Assembly: GCA_017451975.1 (NCBI GenBank)
Contig: JAFTNI010000084.1
Span: 1-5,201, forward strand
Source: Clostridia bacterium
GTDB taxonomy: Bacteria; Bacillota; Clostridia; Oscillospirales; CAG-272
Direction of reading: 5' to 3'
DNA: 5,201 nt
Shown: positions 4,894 through 5,201 of the stretch, one piece after another
How the letters are laid out: every line of letters starts with the position of its first letter
How positions within the stretch are numbered: the first letter of the stretch is position 1
The notes under the pieces: model-generated
Seen by the model: only the letters and a program-made list of their open reading frames with translations
Told to the model about the DNA's origin: nothing
The model's database searches: none
Position numbers and translations under genes: made by a program

Positions 4894-5201
4894 ATGAAAG
4901 AAACGAAATTTTATATTTGCGAGCATTGCGGCAATATCATCGGCATTATTCACGACGCAGGCGTTCCCATGATGTGCTGCGGCCAGAAAATGACAAAGCT
5001 CGAAGCAGGAACGGTTGAAGCAAGCCGCGAAAAACACATTCCCGTTGTAAGCTTCGAAAACGGCATCGTTAAAGTTGCCATCGGCTCTGTGGCTCACCCC
5101 ATGGTGCCCGAGCACAGCATCGAATGGGTATATCTTCAGACAGATAAGGTCGGCCAGCGCAAGAACATTAACCCCGGCGAAGCGCCCGAGATCACGTTTG
5201 C
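4894..5201 (+). CDS. Desulfoferrodoxin-type superoxide reductase, 3' end cut by window edge
   Basis: The open frame from ATG 4894 runs off the window (102 codons visible of about 125 usual). Residues 1-35 form a desulforedoxin-like domain with all four iron ligands, C9-x2-C12 and C28-C29. This makes it a two-iron (class I) enzyme rather than a neelaredoxin. The catalytic domain starts at about 38 and shows E46-K47-H48-I-P-V, H68-P and H74, which match the conserved Glu-Lys pair and three of the four histidines at the active iron. The remaining Cys and His ligands (C-x2-H) would lie beyond the edge. The enzyme reduces superoxide to hydrogen peroxide in the cytosol, usually taking electrons from rubredoxin. 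A strong GGAGG site (4881-4885) lies 8 nt from the ATG. It follows the flavodiiron gene by 56 bp with no terminator, so the two are likely co-transcribed, and the fused rubredoxin is a possible but untested donor. Confidence 0.94.
   Translation, partial: MKETKFYICEHCGNIIGIIHDAGVPMMCCGQKMTKLEAGTVEASREKHIPVVSFENGIVKVAIGSVAHPMVPEHSIEWVYLQTDKVGQRKNINPGEAPEITF

Noticed and set aside
1..5201. CRISPR arrays, tRNA or rRNA genes and transposase genes
   Set aside because: No regularly spaced repeats, cloverleaf-like sequences, ribosomal RNA segments or transposase motifs were seen on either strand.

Overview
The window looks like chromosome of an anaerobic, low-to-mid GC Firmicute (class Clostridia, quite possibly gut-associated; the exact lineage is not determinable here). 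The reasons are strong AGGAG-type ribosome binding sites, sigma-A-like promoters, and a set of strict-anaerobe oxygen/NO defence proteins: a flavodiiron protein, a desulfoferrodoxin-type superoxide reductase and a ferredoxin-like protein.

Left part (1-840): more AT-rich than the rest by eye. It holds one leftward gene running off the left edge, an XRE-family regulator with an apparent second helix-turn-helix, with its own promoter. Next come a perfect 11-bp hairpin (843-870) and the 3' remnant of a patatin-like phospholipase gene (about 875-1132), whose first two thirds are absent. This looks like an old insertion or deletion junction. The remnant converges on the next operon across one shared bidirectional terminator.

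Middle part (1165-2220): a leftward two-gene operon of a Crp/Fnr-family regulator and, 13 bp later, a small stand-alone TfoX N-terminal-domain protein. Its promoter is clear (TTGACT, 17 bp, TATACT) and is overlapped by a 20-bp dyad (8-bp arms), next to a second 14-bp dyad.

Right part (2197-5201): a rightward, divergently transcribed gene series. It comprises a 232-residue ferredoxin-like protein with one complete and one incomplete cluster motif plus a Cys-rich C-terminal domain, then a 595-residue flavodiiron NO/O2 reductase fused to flavin reductase and short-spaced rubredoxin modules, then a superoxide reductase cut by the right edge. No terminator is visible between these genes.

Taken together, 1165-5201 reads as an oxidative/nitrosative stress locus. 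The Crp/Fnr protein is the likely redox- or NO-responsive switch, sitting between itself and its probable targets. The flavodiiron fusion would reduce O2 or NO from NAD(P)H within one chain, and the superoxide reductase would reduce superoxide to peroxide. The regulatory link and the role of the ferredoxin-like protein are inferences.
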